This document shows, piece after piece, positions 34,404-43,029 of a stretch of 64,000 nucleotides of DNA. Location: NCBI GenBank assembly GCA_016715795.1, contig JADJXP010000001.1:930001-994000 (forward strand). Direction: 5' to 3'. Under the pieces are notes generated by a model. That model had not been told where the DNA came from. It searched no databases and worked only from the letters and a program-made list of their open reading frames with translations. The DNA is from Chloracidobacterium sp. (GTDB lineage Bacteria; Acidobacteriota; Blastocatellia; Pyrinomonadales; Pyrinomonadaceae). Each line of letters starts with the position of its first letter. The first letter of the stretch is position 1. The position numbers and the translations under genes were made by a program.

Positions 34404-35936
34404 ATGGAAGCAATAAAAGCAAACGAGATCAACGAGATAATTCGTGCACAGATCGAGAATTTTGACGCCTCGATGACCGTTGCCGAGGTCGGCACGGTCA
34501 TCAAAATAGGCGACGGCATCGCCGAGATCTACGGCCTTGAAAAGGTCATGGCGGGCGAGCTGCTCGAATTTGACCACGGCGTTCGCGGCTTGGCACTCAA
34601 CCTTGAGGAAGACAAGGTCGGCTGCGTGCTCTTTGGCGATTTTCAGAAGATCAAAGAGGGCGACGAGGCCAAGCGGACACGCCGTATCATGAGTGTGCCT
34701 GTCGGCGACGCGATGATCGGCCGAGTGGTAGATGCTCTCGGCAACCCGATCGACGGCGGCGGCGAGATCGTTACGGACACATACTTTCCGGTCGAGCGTA
34801 TCGCTCCCGGGATCATCGAACGCCAGCCGGTTAAAGAGCCGCTGCAGACGGGCCTCAAGGCCATCGACTCGATGGTCCCGGTCGGCCGAGGCCAGCGTGA
34901 GCTGATCATCGGCGACCGCCAGACCGGCAAGACCGCCGTCGCGATCGACACTATCATCAACCAGAAGGGCAAAGACGTGATCTGCGTCTATGTCGCCATC
35001 GGGCAAAAGGCCTCGACCGTCGCTCAGGTCCGACAAAAGCTCGAAGAGTACGGTGCGATGGATTATACGATCATCGTCAACGCTTCGGCCTCGGATCCGG
35101 CCGCAATGCAGTTCTTGGCCCCGTATTCGGGGTGCGCCATGGGCGAATACTTCCGCGACAACGGCCGCCACGCTCTGACGATCTATGACGATCTCTCGAA
35201 GCAGGCCGCAGCTTATCGCGAGATCTCGCTGCTGCTCCGCCGTCCTCCGGGCCGCGAGGCGTATCCGGGCGATGTGTTCTATTTGCACTCACGCCTGCTT
35301 GAGCGTGCGGCAAAGATGTCGGATGCCAAGGGCGGCGGTTCGCTAACTTCGCTTCCTATCATCGAGACGCAGGCGGGCGACATCTCAGCATACATTCCGA
35401 CGAACGTCATCTCGATCACCGACGGCCAGATCTTCCTTGAGTCTGACCTCTTCAACTCCGGCGTTCGTCCCGCTATCAACGTGGGTAACTCGGTTTCTCG
35501 CGTCGGAGGTTCGGCTCAGATCAAGGCCATGAAACAGGTCGCGGGAACGCTCCGTATCGACCTCGCGCAGTTTCGCGAACTGGCAGCATTCGCACAGTTC
35601 GGCTCGGACCTCGACAAATCGACGCAAGACCAGCTCGAGCGGGGCAAGCGGCTGACCGAGATACTCAAACAGCCACAATATTCGCCGATGGAGGTCGAGG
35701 ACCAGGTCCTCATCATCTGGGCCGTGACCAATGGCCTTGCCGACGATGTCGCCGTCGACGATCTCAAGCGATTTGAGGACGAACTGAATACGTTCATCAA
35801 AGAATCACATCCTGCCGTGCTCAGCACGCTCCGGGATAAGAAGAGTATCGACGACGACCTCAAGGCCTCAATGAAGGAAGCCGTCGAGGATTTTAAGGCA
35901 ACGCGTTGGGAGACGGCTAACGCCGCGGCGGCGTAA
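34404..35936 (+). CDS. atpA: ATP synthase subunit alpha
   Basis: The 510-residue product has the P-loop [11 protein letters not shown], the Walker B-like region, and the family signature near the end in [17 protein letters not shown]. It forms the non-catalytic nucleotide sites of F1 alongside beta, whose gene is not in the window. The N-terminal domain (about 26-95) and C-terminal helical domain are of normal size. The stop is five bases before hicB, so translation of the HicBA pair is embedded in this operon. Confidence 0.96.
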   Translation: MEAIKANEINEIIRAQIENFDASMTVAEVGTVIKIGDGIAEIYGLEKVMAGELLEFDHGVRGLALNLEEDKVGCVLFGDFQKIKEGDEAKRTRRIMSVPVGDAMIGRVVDALGNPIDGGGEIVTDTYFPVERIAPGIIERQPVKEPLQTGLKAIDSMVPVGRGQRELIIGDRQTGKTAVAIDTIINQKGKDVICVYVAIGQKASTVAQVRQKLEEYGAMDYTIIVNASASDPAAMQFLAPYSGCAMGEYFRDNGRHALTIYDDLSKQAAAYREISLLLRRPPGREAYPGDVFYLHSRLLERAAKMSDAKGGGSLTSLPIIETQAGDISAYIPTNVISITDGQIFLESDLFNSGVRPAINVGNSVSRVGGSAQIKAMKQVAGTLRIDLAQFRELAAFAQFGSDLDKSTQDQLERGKRLTEILKQPQYSPMEVEDQVLIIWAVTNGLADDVAVDDLKRFEDELNTFIKESHPAVLSTLRDKKSIDDDLKASMKEAVEDFKATRWETANAAAA

Positions 35937-35941
35937 GTGAT

Positions 35942-36160
35942 ATGAATACCTACAACTTTACAGCGGTCGTTGAGAAGTGTCGTGAGACGGGTCTGTTCGT
36001 GGGGTATATTCCAGGATTTCCCGGCGCCCATTCACAAGGTGACACGCTCGACGAACTTAACGAGAACTTGCGTGAAGTTGTTGGAATGTTGCTGGAGGAC
36101 GGCGAGCCGATGCTGGAGGCCGACTTTATTGGAACCCAGTTGATCGCGTTGAGCGAGTAA
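35942..36160 (+). CDS. hicB: HicB-family antitoxin inside the ATP synthase operon
   Basis: The 72-residue product starts MNTYNFTAVVEKCRETGLFV and has the HicB-like degraded RNase-H fold: GYIPGFPGAHSQGDTLDELN and LREVVGMLLED. HicB neutralises the mRNA-cutting toxin HicA. It lies five bases after atpA, and its TAA overlaps the ATG of hicA (TAATG). No C-terminal DNA-binding domain is present, so autoregulation is unlikely here. Confidence 0.85.
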   Translation: MNTYNFTAVVEKCRETGLFVGYIPGFPGAHSQGDTLDELNENLREVVGMLLEDGEPMLEADFIGTQLIALSE

Positions 36161-36384
36161 TGGGAAACGTTCCGGTATTAAAGCCGCGTTAGGTTGTTCG
36201 TATTCTTGAAAACTTAGGCTTTGAGCAGATCCGGCAGCGTGGATCGCACCGACAGTTCAAACACCCGGACGGGCGGTTTACGACCGTACCGGATCATAAG
36301 GGAAGGGACATTTCACCTTTTCTGTTAAGAAAGATCGCGGACGATATCCGTTTGACGGTTGACGAGTTGATAGACAACAGATAG
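36160..36384 (+). pseudogene. hicA: HicA toxin gene with internal amber codon
   Basis: From ATG 36160, overlapping the hicB stop, the frame reads MGNVPVLKPR then TAG (36190-36192) then VVRILENLGFEQIRQ. The rest is a clean HicA double-stranded-RNA-binding fold with the key GSHRQFKHP (catalytic His) and VPDHKGRDISPFLLRKI, ending at TAG 36382-36384. In intact relatives the position of the stop is usually Glu (KPREV). A single G to T change explains it. The stop blocks full-length toxin; downstream reinitiation is possible. It ends two bases before atpG. Confidence 0.85.
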
Positions 36385-36386
36385 AG

Positions 36387-37262
36387 ATGCCTAGTTTGTT
36401 AGACATGCGCCGACGCATTAAGTCGGTCAAGAACACACAGCAGATCACCAAGGCGATGAAGATGGTCGCTGCGGCAAAGCTCAAACGTGCGCAGGACCGC
36501 GTGACGGCGTCGCGTCCCTATGCAGGGAAGATGAGCGAGGTTTTGGGCTCATTGAGCGGCAAGGTCTCGGGCGAATTTTCGCACCCGCTGCTCGATGAGC
36601 GTGGCGACAATAAGTACCTGCTCGTGCTCATCAGTGCCGACAAGGGGCTTGCCGGGGCGTTTAACGCCAACGTGATCAAGGCAACGCAGGCGTTCATTCG
36701 AGAGAATTCCGATAAAAAGTCGTCAATGATGGCAGTCGGGCGCAAGGGCCGCGACTTTTTCAAACGCCGCGAGATCGAGTTGACCGATGAATACATCGGC
36801 CTCACCGGGACTGGCCAGGTCAATCACGCCGACGCCGTCGAGATCGCGAACAAGATCATCACGAAGTTCACCGAAGATGAATCGATCGACAAGGTCTTTG
36901 TCGTCTTTACCGAGTTCAAGACCGTCCTTTCGCAAAAGCCGGTCATCCAACAGCTTCTTCCGATTCCCAAGGCTGAAGCCGGCGACGGCGAACAAACCGC
37001 TGGGGAGGCCGAGTACATCTACGAGCAGCCCGCCGCCGAGATCTTCGGCAAATTACTGCCCAAACAGATTGAGACGCAGATCTATCGCGGCATGCTTGAA
37101 TCCGTCGCCAGCGAGCAAGGCTCGCGAATGACGGCGATGGATTCCGCGTCAAAGAACGCCGGCGAGCTGATCGACACGCTCACCCTCAATATGAACCGCA
37201 TCCGCCAGGCCGCGATCACAAAAGAAATCATCGAGGTCGTCAGCGGCGCCGCGGCAGCATAA
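36387..37262 (+). CDS. atpG: ATP synthase subunit gamma
   Basis: The 291-residue product has the family start MPSLLDMRRRIKSVKNTQQI and the C-terminal helix SEQGSRMTAMDSASKNAGEL with the conserved region near the end. Gamma is the rotor shaft of F1. It starts two bases after the broken hicA, and the ribosome-binding site is weak, so its translation may rely on read-through from upstream genes. Beta and epsilon, which follow gamma in most operons, are absent here. Confidence 0.95.
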   Translation: MPSLLDMRRRIKSVKNTQQITKAMKMVAAAKLKRAQDRVTASRPYAGKMSEVLGSLSGKVSGEFSHPLLDERGDNKYLLVLISADKGLAGAFNANVIKATQAFIRENSDKKSSMMAVGRKGRDFFKRREIELTDEYIGLTGTGQVNHADAVEIANKIITKFTEDESIDKVFVVFTEFKTVLSQKPVIQQLLPIPKAEAGDGEQTAGEAEYIYEQPAAEIFGKLLPKQIETQIYRGMLESVASEQGSRMTAMDSASKNAGELIDTLTLNMNRIRQAAITKEIIEVVSGAAAA

Positions 37263-37269
37263 AGCGTAG

Positions 37270-37338
37270 TTCAAAGTTCCATGTTCAAGGTTCAAGTTGC
37301 TAATGCGACCTTGAACCTTGAACTTTGAACTTTGAACT
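37270..37338. repeat. Inverted repeat, GTTCAAAGTTC type, after atpG
   Basis: Arms 37270-37297 and 37311-37338 pair at 26 of 28 positions around a 13-base loop. It starts seven bases after the atpG stop and likely ends the ATP synthase transcript or protects its 3' end. A short T-run (about 37332-37342) follows within the right arm. Confidence 0.65.
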
Positions 37339-37442
37339 TTCCCGTTTGTGTTGTAGCATACCGTCGTTCACTTGAACATGGGCAAACGAGGTGTGTTTGC
37401 GGTTGGAACTTTAGCTTTACCAATAAATTCTTGGAGGAAACT

Positions 37443-37685
37443 ATGGGTGGTATTCTGAGCATTTTGGGAGTTGTTCTGTTCTTCGTCGGCTGGATATGGC
37501 TGATGGTCGTGGCATTCAAGGCGAAGGGAGCCTTATGGGCCGTGCTGATCTTCTTCTTCTCGCTGCTTGCGGGGCTGATCTTCTGCATCATGGAGAAGAC
37601 GGGCTGGATGCAGTGGGTGATAATGGTCGTCGGCTGGCTGATCATAGTCTTCGGGGGCGGTATGGCCGTCTTTAGCCAGATGTAG
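37443..37685 (+). CDS. Small membrane protein, unknown
   Basis: The start ATG 37443 follows a strong ribosome-binding site (TTGGAGGAAA, about 37432-37441). The 80-residue product has three membrane segments (ILSILGVVLFFVGWIWLMVV, LWAVLIFFFSLLAGLIFCI, WVIMVVGWLIIVFGGGM) and almost no polar domain. It is a separate small gene after the ATP synthase operon. The pattern resembles generic small inner-membrane proteins; no family is assigned. Confidence 0.75.
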   Translation: MGGILSILGVVLFFVGWIWLMVVAFKAKGALWAVLIFFFSLLAGLIFCIMEKTGWMQWVIMVVGWLIIVFGGGMAVFSQM

Positions 37686-37696
37686 GCTGCCGCTAG

Positions 37697-38167
37697 GTGC
37701 AGTTTTCAGGTTCAAATGACCGGCACGTGTGGTTGACGGCCTATGTGCCGGTCTTTTTATGGCTGGGCGTCATCTTCTATCTCTCGAGCCCAGAGGGTGC
37801 GTTCTCGAATACGTCGCGCATCATCGGGCCGTTGCTCGATTTCTTTTTTCCCGAAATGCCTGAGGCGACCCGAATGGTCGTCCACGGCTATGTCCGCAAA
37901 ACGGCACATTTCACCGAGTACGCCGTTCTCGCCTTTCTCGCCGCTCGTGCCTGCGTGATGTCGACGTCGGAGTTTTTGCGGAAATTTCGGTATCTGCTCC
38001 CGGTTTTGTTGGTTATCGTTATTGCCGTGGCCGACGAAACAAACCAAAGTTTTCTGGCGTCACGGACGGCATCGGTGTTTGACGTATTTATCGATGTTAC
38101 GGGCGGCACGGTGATGACGATACTCCTGTGGCTGACGGGACGGCCGAGGTCAGAACCGCCTGCGTAA
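37697..38167 (+). CDS. VanZ-like family membrane protein
   Basis: The 156-residue product (GTG start 37697) has four membrane segments and the VanZ-like motifs IFYLSSPEG, RKTAHFTEYAVLAFLA, ADETNQSFLASRTASVFDVF and DVTGG. VanZ-family proteins are small membrane proteins related to teicoplanin resistance and of unclear function. The last five residues (SEPPA) and the TAA are encoded by the left REP arm at 38149, as in the small gene at 18609, so the natural tail was probably changed by the insertion. Confidence 0.85.
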   Translation: MQFSGSNDRHVWLTAYVPVFLWLGVIFYLSSPEGAFSNTSRIIGPLLDFFFPEMPEATRMVVHGYVRKTAHFTEYAVLAFLAARACVMSTSEFLRKFRYLLPVLLVIVIAVADETNQSFLASRTASVFDVFIDVTGGTVMTILLWLTGRPRSEPPA

Positions 38168-38268
38168 GCGGGCAGCCAGTTCCATGGCGAGTGCCCAGAA
38201 TGATCAGTGGCGTTGCCGGCTCGTTTCTTCCGACGAGCTGACCGCCCGCTTACGCAGGCGGTTCTGAC
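38149..38268. repeat. REP inverted pair, copy B
   Basis: Left arm 38149-38181 and right arm 38237-38268 share the core CTGCGTAAGCGGGC and its complement, with a 55-base spacer between them. Together they form a REP pair (BIME-like) without a transposase gene. The right arm is diverged at its outer end (GCTGACC for CTGGCCG). The following SPFH gene has a perfect ribosome-binding site (AAGGAGG, 38314-38320). Confidence 0.8.
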
Positions 38269-38328
38269 AAACCGGCAACTTTCTGTGTTATCTTATCGTT
38301 TAGAGTTACGCCTAAGGAGGCATTATAA

Positions 38329-39477
38329 ATGAGCATTGTTGACAAGATTAAAGAAGCCGCCCTTAACCAGTTCATTGAGGTCATCGAGTGGCTCGATGAC
38401 AGCCAGGACACACTGGTCTATCGCTTCCCCGTGGCGGGACAGGAGATCAAGAACGGTGCCCAATTGATCGTCCGCGAATCGCAGACGGCCGTTTTTGTGT
38501 TTGAGGGACAGGTCGCCGACGTTTTTACGCCCGGCAAGTATGAGATCGACGGCGGCAATACGCCGATCCTGAGTAAGCTCGGAGCTTGGAAATACGGCTT
38601 TAACTCGCCGTTCAAGTCCGAGGTCTATTTTGTTAACACCAAACAGTTTACGGACATGAAATGGGGCACGTCGAACCCCGTGATGATGCGCGATAACGAC
38701 TTTGGCATCGTCCGCCTGCGTGCATTCGGGGCATACAGCCTGCGTGTCACCGATCCGAGCGGTTTTATCAAGGAGATCGCCGGAACGAACGCTCATTTCC
38801 AGACGGAGGACATCGACGGCCAGCTCAAACGAGCCATCGTCACTGAGTTTTCGGACGCTTTGGGTGAATTGAAAATTCCCGCCCTCGATCTCGCCGCGCA
38901 GTATAAGGAGATAGGCGAAAAGATCCGGGCCGTTATCAACGGAGATTTTAATAGTTGGGGCTTGGAGGTCACCAAGTTCTTTGTTGAGAACATTTCGCTG
39001 CCGCCTGAGGTCGAAGAGGCGATGGACAAGCGTGCGGCGATGGGAGCTCTCGGCAATGTCGATCAGTATATGAAGTTCCAGGCCGCAGATGCCCTTCGCG
39101 ATGCCGCACAGAATGAAGGCGGCGGCGCTGGCCTCGGAGCGGGCCTTGGCGCCGGTTTTGCGGTGGGAAATCAGATGGCCGGGGCGTTTGGGGCAGGCCC
39201 ACAGGGCAGTGCCGGCGGTGGTCAGGCGGCCACTACTCTGCCGTGTCCGGCTTGCGGCAAAGCAAATGCGGCGGGCGCTAAGTTCTGTGCCGACTGTGGC
39301 GGCAAGATGGAGGTCGTCCAGGTTCCATGCGTAAAATGTGGAGCTAAGCTCCGCGAAGGAGCAAAATTTTGCTCAGAATGTGGTTCAACGCAAGAGAAGG
39401 TCAAGTGTGCGAATTGCCAATTCGAACTTGCCGCCGGTGCTAAATTCTGTCCGGAGTGCGGAACGAAGACCGCCTAA
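38329..39477 (+). CDS. SPFH-domain (YdjI-like) protein with three zinc ribbons
   Basis: The 382-residue product has an SPFH-like domain (about 25-240; FTPGKYEIDGGNTPILSKLG and EVYFVNTKQFTDMKWGT), then a Gly-rich linker (about 255-300), and three tandem zinc ribbons, each with paired CxxC sites (CPACGKAN, CVKCGAKL, CANCQFEL, with CADCGG, CSECGS, CPECGT). YdjI-type proteins of Gram-positive bacteria have the same layout and are linked to membrane stress. No signal peptide is present. The perfect AAGGAGG ribosome site eight bases before the ATG suggests high translation. Confidence 0.85.
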   Translation: MSIVDKIKEAALNQFIEVIEWLDDSQDTLVYRFPVAGQEIKNGAQLIVRESQTAVFVFEGQVADVFTPGKYEIDGGNTPILSKLGAWKYGFNSPFKSEVYFVNTKQFTDMKWGTSNPVMMRDNDFGIVRLRAFGAYSLRVTDPSGFIKEIAGTNAHFQTEDIDGQLKRAIVTEFSDALGELKIPALDLAAQYKEIGEKIRAVINGDFNSWGLEVTKFFVENISLPPEVEEAMDKRAAMGALGNVDQYMKFQAADALRDAAQNEGGGAGLGAGLGAGFAVGNQMAGAFGAGPQGSAGGGQAATTLPCPACGKANAAGAKFCADCGGKMEVVQVPCVKCGAKLREGAKFCSECGSTQEKVKCANCQFELAAGAKFCPECGTKTA

Positions 39478-39482
39478 CGGCT

Positions 39483-39665
39483 ATGGCCATCAGCCCTGAA
39501 TTGCTAAATATCCTGCGGTGCCCGCGGTGCAAGTCCGAACTACAGGTCGACGAGGCCGAAACGCGTCTCAAATGCCTGAACGTCGAATGCTCGTTGGTCT
39601 ATCCGATCCGCGATGAGATCCCGGTGATGCTTGTTGAGGAAGCTACACGGAAAATGGAAAAGTGA
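39483..39665 (+). CDS. Trm112-like zinc protein
   Basis: The start ATG 39483 (MAISPELLNILRCPRCKSEL) gives a 60-residue protein with CPRC and a second cysteine pair region (LKCLNVECSLVYPI), then PVMLVEEAT, the Trm112 family pattern. Eukaryotic Trm112 activates several methyltransferases; bacterial relatives (YcaR/UPF0434 type) are small zinc proteins often near glycosyltransferases or kdsB. An ATG at 39456 overlaps the previous gene and is less likely. It is followed by a terminator hairpin. Confidence 0.85.
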   Translation: MAISPELLNILRCPRCKSELQVDEAETRLKCLNVECSLVYPIRDEIPVMLVEEATRKMEK

Positions 39666-39687
39666 CAACGGAAGATCGAGAATGGAA

Positions 39688-39710
39688 GGCGGCCCAAGGG
39701 CCGTCTTTTT
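39688..39710 (+). terminator. Rho-independent terminator
   Basis: GGCGGCCC (39688-39695), a two-base loop AA that in practice opens to a four-base loop, and GGGCCGTC (39698-39705) form a GC-rich stem, followed by TTTTT (39706-39710). It ends the SPFH/Trm112 unit just before the glycosyltransferase gene. Confidence 0.75.
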
Positions 39711-39720
39711 GTTTGCCTCT

Positions 39721-40740
39721 ATGACGCTTGATTGGACAAAGGTCAGACGTGTCCTCGTCGTCAAGCTGCGCTCGATCGGCGACACGGTGTTGTCGACGCC
39801 GTCGCTGATCGCTCTAAGGCGTTTCCTTCCGGATGCCCGGATCGACGTTCTGCTCGAGGATTGGGTCGCACCTGTCCTCGACGGTTTTGACGTCATCGAT
39901 AGCGTGATCTCGGTTGGGCGAGATTTCGGTCAGCGGTTTCGGGTGGGCCTGGACCTTCGGCGCCGTTCATATGATGTCGCTTTCAATCTGCATGGCGGCA
40001 CCACTGCGACGTGGTTCGTCCGCGTGAGCGGCGCTCCGCACCGCGTCGGGTACAAGAGCTTCAGATACGCGTTTCTTTACAACCATTTGCTGACATCGGC
40101 CGCTGATTTTTGGCAACGGACAGTAACACATTCTGCCGAGCAGCAGCTTGCACTCCTTGGGTTCGTCGGCGTCCCCGTGGATGACAGGCCCAGGAGCCGA
40201 TTGATGGTTACCGATGCCGGCCGGACGGCGAAGATTCGTAACGTTTATGAGGGCGGCGATTACGCGTTGATCCATCCAACAACCGCCTTTTTCACAAAGC
40301 AGTGGCCTGTGGAGAATTTTGCTCGTGCTGCTGAGTTTCTGGCCGAGAAGGGACTGCGGACGGTTGCCATCTCATCTCGCAAGGAGGCCGCGACACTGAG
40401 AGAGCTTGTGAGTGCTGTGAATGTGCCGATCAGGACCTTTGATGACCTTAGCCTGCCCGAGATCACTGCGCTCGCGTCAAAAGCGCGCATTTTTGTCGGT
40501 AACGATTCGGGAATTGCCCACATTGCTGCGGCGGTTGCTACTCCGACCGTGGTGATCTTTGGCTCGTCAAACCGTGACCACTGGCGTCCGTGGACCGATG
40601 CTCCTAATGAGATCGTTTATGAGGAGTTTGCCTGTCAGCCTTGTCCCGGCTACCGGTGCGATGTTTACGGTGAGCCAAAGTGCATTTTGGGTGTCAATCC
40701 TGACACTGTCATATCGGCTATCGGCCGCCTACTTTCATAG
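39721..40740 (+). CDS. Glycosyltransferase family 9 (heptosyltransferase-like)
   Basis: The start ATG 39721 (MTLDWTKVRRVLVVKLRSIG) is preferred over a start upstream of the terminator. The 339-residue product has the GT9 signature VKLRSIGDTVLSTPSLIALR and the C-terminal FVGNDSGIAHIAAAVATPTV, matching ADP-heptose LPS heptosyltransferase families, GT-B fold. It adds heptose or a related sugar to a glycolipid core at the cytoplasmic face of the inner membrane. Two Cys-rich segments near the end (CQPCPGYRCDVYGEPKC) are typical of some members. Confidence 0.88.
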   Translation: MTLDWTKVRRVLVVKLRSIGDTVLSTPSLIALRRFLPDARIDVLLEDWVAPVLDGFDVIDSVISVGRDFGQRFRVGLDLRRRSYDVAFNLHGGTTATWFVRVSGAPHRVGYKSFRYAFLYNHLLTSAADFWQRTVTHSAEQQLALLGFVGVPVDDRPRSRLMVTDAGRTAKIRNVYEGGDYALIHPTTAFFTKQWPVENFARAAEFLAEKGLRTVAISSRKEAATLRELVSAVNVPIRTFDDLSLPEITALASKARIFVGNDSGIAHIAAAVATPTVVIFGSSNRDHWRPWTDAPNEIVYEEFACQPCPGYRCDVYGEPKCILGVNPDTVISAIGRLLS

Positions 40741-40749
40741 GCGCGTTTA

Positions 40750-40778
40750 TTGACACTAAATGCGCTAAATACTACTAT
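40750..40778 (+). promoter_or_regulatory. Near-consensus sigma-70 promoter of the ffh operon
   Basis: TTGACA (40750-40755), a 17-base spacer, and TACTAT (40773-40778). The -35 is a perfect match and the spacing is ideal. It lies about 48 bases before the ffh ATG and likely drives ffh through rplS. Confidence 0.7.
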
Positions 40779-40826
40779 TTATAGTTTCGACTATTGTCGC
40801 CGAAGTGCGTCTAATGGCCGGTAATT

Positions 40827-42323
40827 ATGTTCGAATCGCTGTCTGACAAACTCAAGCAAACGCTGCGAAATCTGAGCGGCAAGGGCAAGCTCACGCCCGA
40901 GCACGTCGATGCCGCCTTGCGCGAGATTCGGATGGCGCTGCTCGGGGCGGATGTCAATTACAAGGTCGCCAAGGATTTTGTCGAATCCGTTCGCGTAAAA
41001 GCTGAGGGCGAAGAGGTTTGGAATGGCCTCAAGCCGCATGAACAAGTCGTAAAGATCGTCTATGACGAGCTTTCGGACTTGATGGGCGGCACGTCGTCGC
41101 GACTCGTCTTTACCAAGCAGACACCGAACGTGGTGATGATCGTCGGCCTGCAGGGCTCCGGCAAGACGACCTCGACCGGCAAGATATCTCGTTGGCTGGC
41201 TGACAATCAAGAGCGAACGCCGCTGCTCGTTTCGACGGACGTTTACAGGCCCGCGGCTCGCGAACAGTTGAAAGTCGTCGGCGATGCAGTCAACGTTCCG
41301 GTTTACGAGGCGAAAGAGACGAACGACCCGATGATGATCGTCCGTGGCGCAGTCAAATACGCTAACGAGACCGGCTTTGACACGCTGATGGTCGATACGG
41401 CGGGCCGGCTGCATATCGACGATGAGTTGATGGCCGAGCTCGAGGCGATCAAGGCCGAGACAAAGCCGATCGAGATCCTTTTCGTGGCCGATGCCATGAC
41501 CGGCCAAGACGCGGTCAATTCCGCTCAGACATTTCATGAACGCGTCGGCTTGACGGGCGTTGTCCTGACAAAGATGGACGGCGATGCCCGCGGTGGTGCG
41601 GCGTTGTCTATCAAGCAGGTTATCGGACAGCCGGTGAAGTTCGTCGGCGTCGGCGAAAAGTACGACGCGATCGAGCCGTTTTATCCAGATCGCATTGCGC
41701 AGCGGATCCTCGGGATGGGCGACGTGCTCACGCTGATCGAGGAAGTTCAGGGCAAGATCGATGAGAAGGATGCTCAAGAGCAGCTTCTCAAGATGACGCG
41801 TAACCAGTTTACGCTTGAAGACTTTCAGAAGCAGTTGGGACAGTTCAAGCAACTAGGCTCGATGTCAAAGCTGATGAAAATGCTGCCCGAGCAGATGACC
41901 GGCGGCATGACGATCACGGACGAACAGTCGGCCCTGGTCGATCACCAGATGAAGCGAACCGAGGCGATCATCGGGTCGATGACGCGTCAGGAGAGGAACG
42001 ACCATCGTGTGATCGATGCCAGCCGCAAGACTCGTATCGCGGGCGGTTCTGGCTCGACGATCGGCGAAGTGAATCAGCTTCTGCGTCAGTACGAGCAGAT
42101 GAAAAAGATGATGGCCCAGATGAACCGCGGCGGTTTATTTGGCGGCATGGCCCGCAAGATGGCGGGCGGTCTGGCCGGCGGTTTGGGCAACATGCTTGGC
42201 GGCGGTTCCAATCCGCTCGGGATGCTTGGCGGCGGTTCGGCGATAGATCATTCGGATGACGGGCCGACGGGCTCAGCAAATAACGGTTTAAGGAAGAAAA
42301 AGAGACATAAGAAGCGACGTTGA
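40827..42323 (+). CDS. ffh: Signal recognition particle protein Ffh
   Basis: The 498-residue product has the N domain (about 1-95), the G domain with GLQGSGKTTSTGK, DTAGRLHIDDEL, and TKMDGDARGGAAL, and a Met-rich M domain (about 300-430) that binds signal peptides and 4.5S RNA. It targets nascent membrane proteins to FtsY. The C-terminal tail (about 430-498) is a Gly/Met-rich and then Lys/Arg-rich extension (KKKRHKKRR) common in some phyla. It opens the operon with rpsP next. Confidence 0.96.
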   Translation: MFESLSDKLKQTLRNLSGKGKLTPEHVDAALREIRMALLGADVNYKVAKDFVESVRVKAEGEEVWNGLKPHEQVVKIVYDELSDLMGGTSSRLVFTKQTPNVVMIVGLQGSGKTTSTGKISRWLADNQERTPLLVSTDVYRPAAREQLKVVGDAVNVPVYEAKETNDPMMIVRGAVKYANETGFDTLMVDTAGRLHIDDELMAELEAIKAETKPIEILFVADAMTGQDAVNSAQTFHERVGLTGVVLTKMDGDARGGAALSIKQVIGQPVKFVGVGEKYDAIEPFYPDRIAQRILGMGDVLTLIEEVQGKIDEKDAQEQLLKMTRNQFTLEDFQKQLGQFKQLGSMSKLMKMLPEQMTGGMTITDEQSALVDHQMKRTEAIIGSMTRQERNDHRVIDASRKTRIAGGSGSTIGEVNQLLRQYEQMKKMMAQMNRGGLFGGMARKMAGGLAGGLGNMLGGGSNPLGMLGGGSAIDHSDDGPTGSANNGLRKKKRHKKRR

Positions 42324-42366
42324 ATCCTGACGAGTGTCGGGACCAACCTCTCGGAAGTAGAAAACT

Positions 42367-43020
42367 ATGCTAGCAATCAGTTTGATGAGAATGGGCGCGA
42401 AGAAGAGACCCTTTTACCGCGTCGTAGTTAAGGAAAAACGCTCAAAGCGAGACGGCAAGTACCTCGAAAACCTCGGGACCTACGATCCGCTCGCGGACCC
42501 GGCGGATGTGAGGCTGAACCACGACCGCATCCAGTACTGGATCGGCGTCGGTGCTCAGCCGACCGACACGGTCGCGAGCCTGATCAAGAACAACCCCGTG
42601 ATGACCGACGAGGAGCGTGAGACCATGCTCGCCGCACGTGCCGACAAGAAGGCTGCGGCCGACGCAGCTCGCGCCGAGGCTCGCAAGGCCGAGGAAGAAC
42701 GCCTCGCCGCGGAAGCCGCTGAGAAGGAGGCCGCCGCTAAGGCCGCCGCCGAAGCAGCAGCCGCTGAGGCTCCGGCCGAGGAATCGCCGGCGTCGGAAGA
42801 ACCCACCGAGGCCGCAGCCGAAGACGCACCTGCAGTCGAAGAGCCAGTCGAGGCTCCCGTCGAAGACGCATCTGCGGCTGAGGAGCCGGTCGAAGTGGCT
42901 ACTGAAGAAGCTCCTATAGCCGAAGCTGAGGCCGCGCCGGCCGAGGCTGAAGCTGCACCGGCCGAAGAAGCCAAAGCCGAGGCGGAGGAGACGCCGGCCG
43001 AGGAGGGCCAGGCGGCTTAG
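42367..43020 (+). CDS. rpsP: Ribosomal protein S16 with long Ala/Glu-rich C-terminal extension
   Basis: The first 80 residues ([20 protein letters not shown]) are a normal S16, which helps assemble the 30S head. The protein then continues to 217 residues, more than twice the usual length. Residues about 85-135 are helix-forming ([20 protein letters not shown]) and about 135-217 are an acidic Ala/Glu/Pro repeat ([20 protein letters not shown]). Codon use fits the host, and the frame ends cleanly before khpA. A long S16 tail occurs in some phyla; its role is unknown. Preceded by a weak hairpin at about 42327-42342. Confidence 0.9.
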   Translation: MLAISLMRMGAKKRPFYRVVVKEKRSKRDGKYLENLGTYDPLADPADVRLNHDRIQYWIGVGAQPTDTVASLIKNNPVMTDEERETMLAARADKKAAADAARAEARKAEEERLAAEAAEKEAAAKAAAEAAAAEAPAEESPASEEPTEAAAEDAPAVEEPVEAPVEDASAAEEPVEVATEEAPIAEAEAAPAEAEAAPAEEAKAEAEETPAEEGQAA

Positions 43021-43029
43021 TTCCAGAGG

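Noticed and set aside
34356..35288. A 310-codon minus-strand open frame opposite atpA
   Set aside because: Antisense of a strongly conserved gene with typical GC-rich shadow composition.
36190..36192. The amber codon in hicA as a pyrrolysine site
   Set aside because: No pyl genes are visible, the residue is normally Glu on the surface, and a G to T mutation is simpler.
40791..41852. A 353-codon open frame on the minus strand under ffh
   Set aside because: It is the antisense of the ffh G and M domains, has no family resemblance, and ffh is beyond doubt.
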